Shown here: in pieces, positions 21,677 through 23,240 of the stretch
How the letters are laid out: the number at the start of each line of letters is the position of its first letter
Position numbering within the stretch: position 1 is the first letter of the stretch
From: RFTU01 sp049423145
GTDB taxonomy: Bacteria; Pseudomonadota; Gammaproteobacteria; Burkholderiales; Burkholderiaceae_C
NCBI GenBank assembly: GCA_049423145.1
Contig: JBMSQF010000041.1
Coordinates: 1 to 23,240, forward strand
Direction of reading: 5' to 3'
Length of the DNA stretch: 23,240 bases
Notes under the pieces: model-generated
What the model was told of the DNA's origin: nothing
The model's input: only the letters and a program-made list of their open reading frames with translations
Databases searched by the model: none
Made by a program: the position numbers and the translations under genes

Positions 21677-22705
21677 TCAGCACACACCGAAACCGATACC
21701 ACAGGCCCGAAGGTAACGGCGATAGGCCGCACTCAGCCGGTCGGCCGCCGACATCGCCTCACCGCCGGTGATGGGCAAGGCCTTGGGCTCCTGTGACTCT
21801 AAGATGGGTTGATCCTGGGCGAAGATGGCCACTTGGAAGGCCCGCAGCTCTTCATCCGGCGTCAGGGTGTCGGTCGTGTACTGCGCAAACCAGAGTCGGC
21901 AGGACACTTCGCTCTGCGGGCAGGCCCAAATGACATAGCTGTCCTGAGGCCCACCAGCCGCGCCTTGCTTCGTCAGCAAAGCCGCGTAGGGGCTGAGCAC
22001 CTCGTACCGGTATTCGACCCAGCCACCTGCCTGCGCGCTGGCCGTCGCGCGGGGCTGCCACGCCGGATAGCGCTCGATCACCGGTCGGCCGTCGGCCCTG
22101 TGCGCCACCTCATAGGACGGCACCTCCGGATGGGCTGGGTCGCCAAGCCAACCCTCGTGCACAAAGGCAAAGTGTGCGGTGTCAAGAAAGTTTTCCACGG
22201 CCCGCGGGGCACTGGTGGCCACGTCGAAAGGCCCGTAGATCAGCCGGCGCTCGGGTAACGCCTGCAGCACCGGCGGGGCTGCCGCCGGCATCAGCGGCGC
22301 GCGGCCAGCGTCCTGGCCCTGCGCCCCGCGAAGCGCATCGTGCGCGACAGACGACTCATCCAGCCGAGCCCACCACAGTCCGTGTGCGGCAACCAAGGCG
22401 AAGCGACTGGCGCAACTGGACGCCGGGGGCTGAAAGGCGGGCTGAGCCGGAATCCCCACGCACACTCCCTCGCCATTGAAACTCCAACCGTGGTACGGGC
22501 ATTGCAGCGCATCGCCGAGCACACGACCCATCGAGAGCCGGGCCCCGCGGTGCGGACATCGGTCCAGCAGCAGGCTGGTGACACCCGATTCGGCTCGCCA
22601 CAGCACCAGCCGCTGTCCCAACAACTGCACGGCCAGTGGCTGCCCATTTTGCTGGCGCAGCTCCCCTTCCGTGGCGACCGGCCACCACCAGGAATGCTCG
22701 ATCAT
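21677..22705 (-). CDS. Rieske non-haem iron oxygenase (NdmA/VanA-like N- or O-demethylase type)
   Basis: This 342-aa oxygenase α-type protein has a Rieske [2Fe-2S] site, Cys50-x-His52 and Cys69-x2-His72 (DRCPHRG, LQCPYHGWSF). Its catalytic domain carries ENFLDTAHFAFVHEG with Asn172, Asp175, His178 and His183; the likely third iron ligand, Asp298, is in FAQDQPILESQEPK. Length, the single-chain layout and the C-terminal FAQDQP...ESQ, AADRLSAAYRRYLR pattern resemble caffeine N-demethylase NdmA, vanillate demethylase VanA and dicamba O-demethylase, which are single-component α3 enzymes needing a separate reductase. No reductase gene is in the window. Position between a purine-type binding protein and adenine deaminase suggests a purine substrate, possibly N-methylated (inferred). 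Start ATG 22705; no clear ribosome-binding site. The frame is intact. Confidence 0.9.
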   Translation of the reverse strand: MIEHSWWWPVATEGELRQQNGQPLAVQLLGQRLVLWRAESGVTSLLLDRCPHRGARLSMGRVLGDALQCPYHGWSFNGEGVCVGIPAQPAFQPPASSCASRFALVAAHGLWWARLDESSVAHDALRGAQGQDAGRAPLMPAAAPPVLQALPERRLIYGPFDVATSAPRAVENFLDTAHFAFVHEGWLGDPAHPEVPSYEVAHRADGRPVIERYPAWQPRATASAQAGGWVEYRYEVLSPYAALLTKQGAAGGPQDSYVIWACPQSEVSCRLWFAQYTTDTLTPDEELRAFQVAIFAQDQPILESQEPKALPITGGEAMSAADRLSAAYRRYLRACGIGFGVC

Positions 22706-22736
22706 CGGGGCTCGCTCAATCGGGATCGCTGGAGTG

Positions 22737-22770
22737 AAAACGCCGCCCGGCCAGGGTTGGGCGGGCGGCG
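22737..22770 (-). terminator. Intrinsic terminator after the BMP-family gene
   Basis: CGCCGCCCG (22741-22749) and CGGGCGGCG (22762-22770) form a perfect 9-bp stem with a 12-nt loop. On the minus strand the stem is followed by TTTT (22740-22737). It lies 55 bp after the BMP stop and 32 bp before the Rieske ATG, so the Rieske gene must be read by partial read-through or from a promoter placed very close to its start. Confidence 0.8.
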
Positions 22771-22825
22771 TGGTGAGCCATCGGACCGCCGCTTCGGTGA
22801 GCAGGGCGGCCCGACGGAGTGGGGC

Positions 22826-23240
22826 TTACTTGCCGCTGGGGATCTTGCCTTCCACGCCCTTGACATAGAAGTCGATCTTGTCGCGCCAGGCCTGGGCGGC
22901 CTTGGCATCCTTGGGCAGACGCTCCTTGCCCGTGTTGTCGACGACGGGGCCGGTGAAGACTTCAAACGAGCCATCCTTGAGGCCGGCCTTGATGGTCTCG
23001 ACCTTCTTCTTGGCTGCCTCGGGCACGACGTCGTTGATCTTGATCAGGTCGTTCAGGCCCTCCTTGACACCCCAGACCGTGCGCTCGGTCTTCCAGGTGC
23101 CCGCCTTGAGCTCTTCCATGGCCTTGATGTAGTACGGACCCCAGTTCACCACCGCAGAGGCGAGATGTGCCTTGGGGCCGAATGCGCTCATGTCGCTGTC
23201 CCAACCGAAGGCGTACTTGCCATTCTTCTCGGCCGTCTGC
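22826..23240 (-). CDS. BMP-family ABC substrate-binding protein, C-terminal part (start lies beyond right edge)
   Basis: The visible 137 codons are the C-terminal part of a periplasmic BMP (PnrA/Med-like) binding protein of the kind that takes up nucleosides or purines with a dedicated ABC transporter. Reading from the edge gives QTAEKNGKYAFGWDSDMSAF, continuing GPKAHLASAVVNWGPYYIKA and AMEELKAGTW, then VWGVKEGLNDLIKINDVVPE and VFTGPVVDNTGKERLPKDA, all typical of this family in betaproteobacteria; GWDSDMSAFGP is the ligand-lobe motif. The stop is TAA at 22828-22826. The rest of the gene and any permease or ATPase partners lie off the right edge. A strong terminator follows (22737-22770). The presence of this protein supports the purine theme of the neighbouring adenine deaminase. 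Confidence 0.9.
   Translation of the reverse strand, partial: QTAEKNGKYAFGWDSDMSAFGPKAHLASAVVNWGPYYIKAMEELKAGTWKTERTVWGVKEGLNDLIKINDVVPEAAKKKVETIKAGLKDGSFEVFTGPVVDNTGKERLPKDAKAAQAWRDKIDFYVKGVEGKIPSGK

Noticed and set aside
21604..21732. N-terminal extension of the adenine deaminase
   Set aside because: It would overlap the end of the Rieske gene and has no family match; ATG 21603 fits the family length.
1..23240. Defence island, CRISPR array, toxin-antitoxin pair, prophage or insertion sequence
   Set aside because: No array of repeats, transposase, nuclease, integrase or toxin-like gene was found; all large frames are accounted for by housekeeping, transport or purine genes.

Overview
The window is high-GC, gene-dense chromosomal DNA of a betaproteobacterium, most likely order Burkholderiales (Comamonadaceae or a relative such as Rubrivivax, Ideonella or Hydrogenophaga). 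This rests on protein resemblance (CarA N-terminus, RlmD, NMT1-type transporter, WYL regulator), the surE-pcm-nlpD order, strong GC bias at third codon positions and short intergenic gaps. No rRNA, tRNA, CRISPR array, insertion sequence or phage gene was seen. It reads as stable core genome on the left and a metabolic accessory locus on the right.

Layout. 1-2510: carAB on the minus strand (carB runs off the left edge), preceded by a leader of about 130 nt with several nested complementary segments and, next to a TATAAT box, two overlapping palindromes. 2508-3805: a GlcG/HbpS-like protein (-) divergent from a Bax-inhibitor-1/YccA membrane protein (+), which ends at a strong bidirectional terminator. 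3855-7848: a tight minus-strand operon surE-pcm-nlpD-rlmD with 4-bp or very short junctions. rpoS, the usual neighbour of nlpD, is absent at this position. 7899-13953 (+): a quinone-oxidoreductase-like enzyme, a two-gene RND efflux pump (adaptor plus permease, no outer-membrane channel) and a flavin-reductase-like protein. 13963-16764: a WYL/YafY-type regulator (-) with a perfect palindrome next to its start, a divergent unrecognised 157-aa protein (+), a short HPF/RaiA-like ribosome-associated protein (-) and a glycine-zipper envelope protein (-).

16902-23240: a minus-strand locus that looks dedicated to purines. In transcription order it holds the end of a BMP-family (purine/nucleoside-type) binding protein with its terminator, a Rieske non-haem iron oxygenase resembling N-demethylases of the NdmA/VanA kind, a fungal-type adenine deaminase, a GntR/FCD regulator whose -10 box carries a TGTATACA operator-like palindrome, and an NMT1-type ABC importer (binding protein, ATPase, permease). 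The likely joint role is uptake and first-step conversion of purine bases, possibly including N-methylated purines.

The points most worth following are the Rieske/adenine-deaminase pairing, the structured carA leader, and the leader of the NMT1-type gene, because a xanthine/uric-acid riboswitch class (NMT1 motif) is known upstream of such genes in betaproteobacteria.
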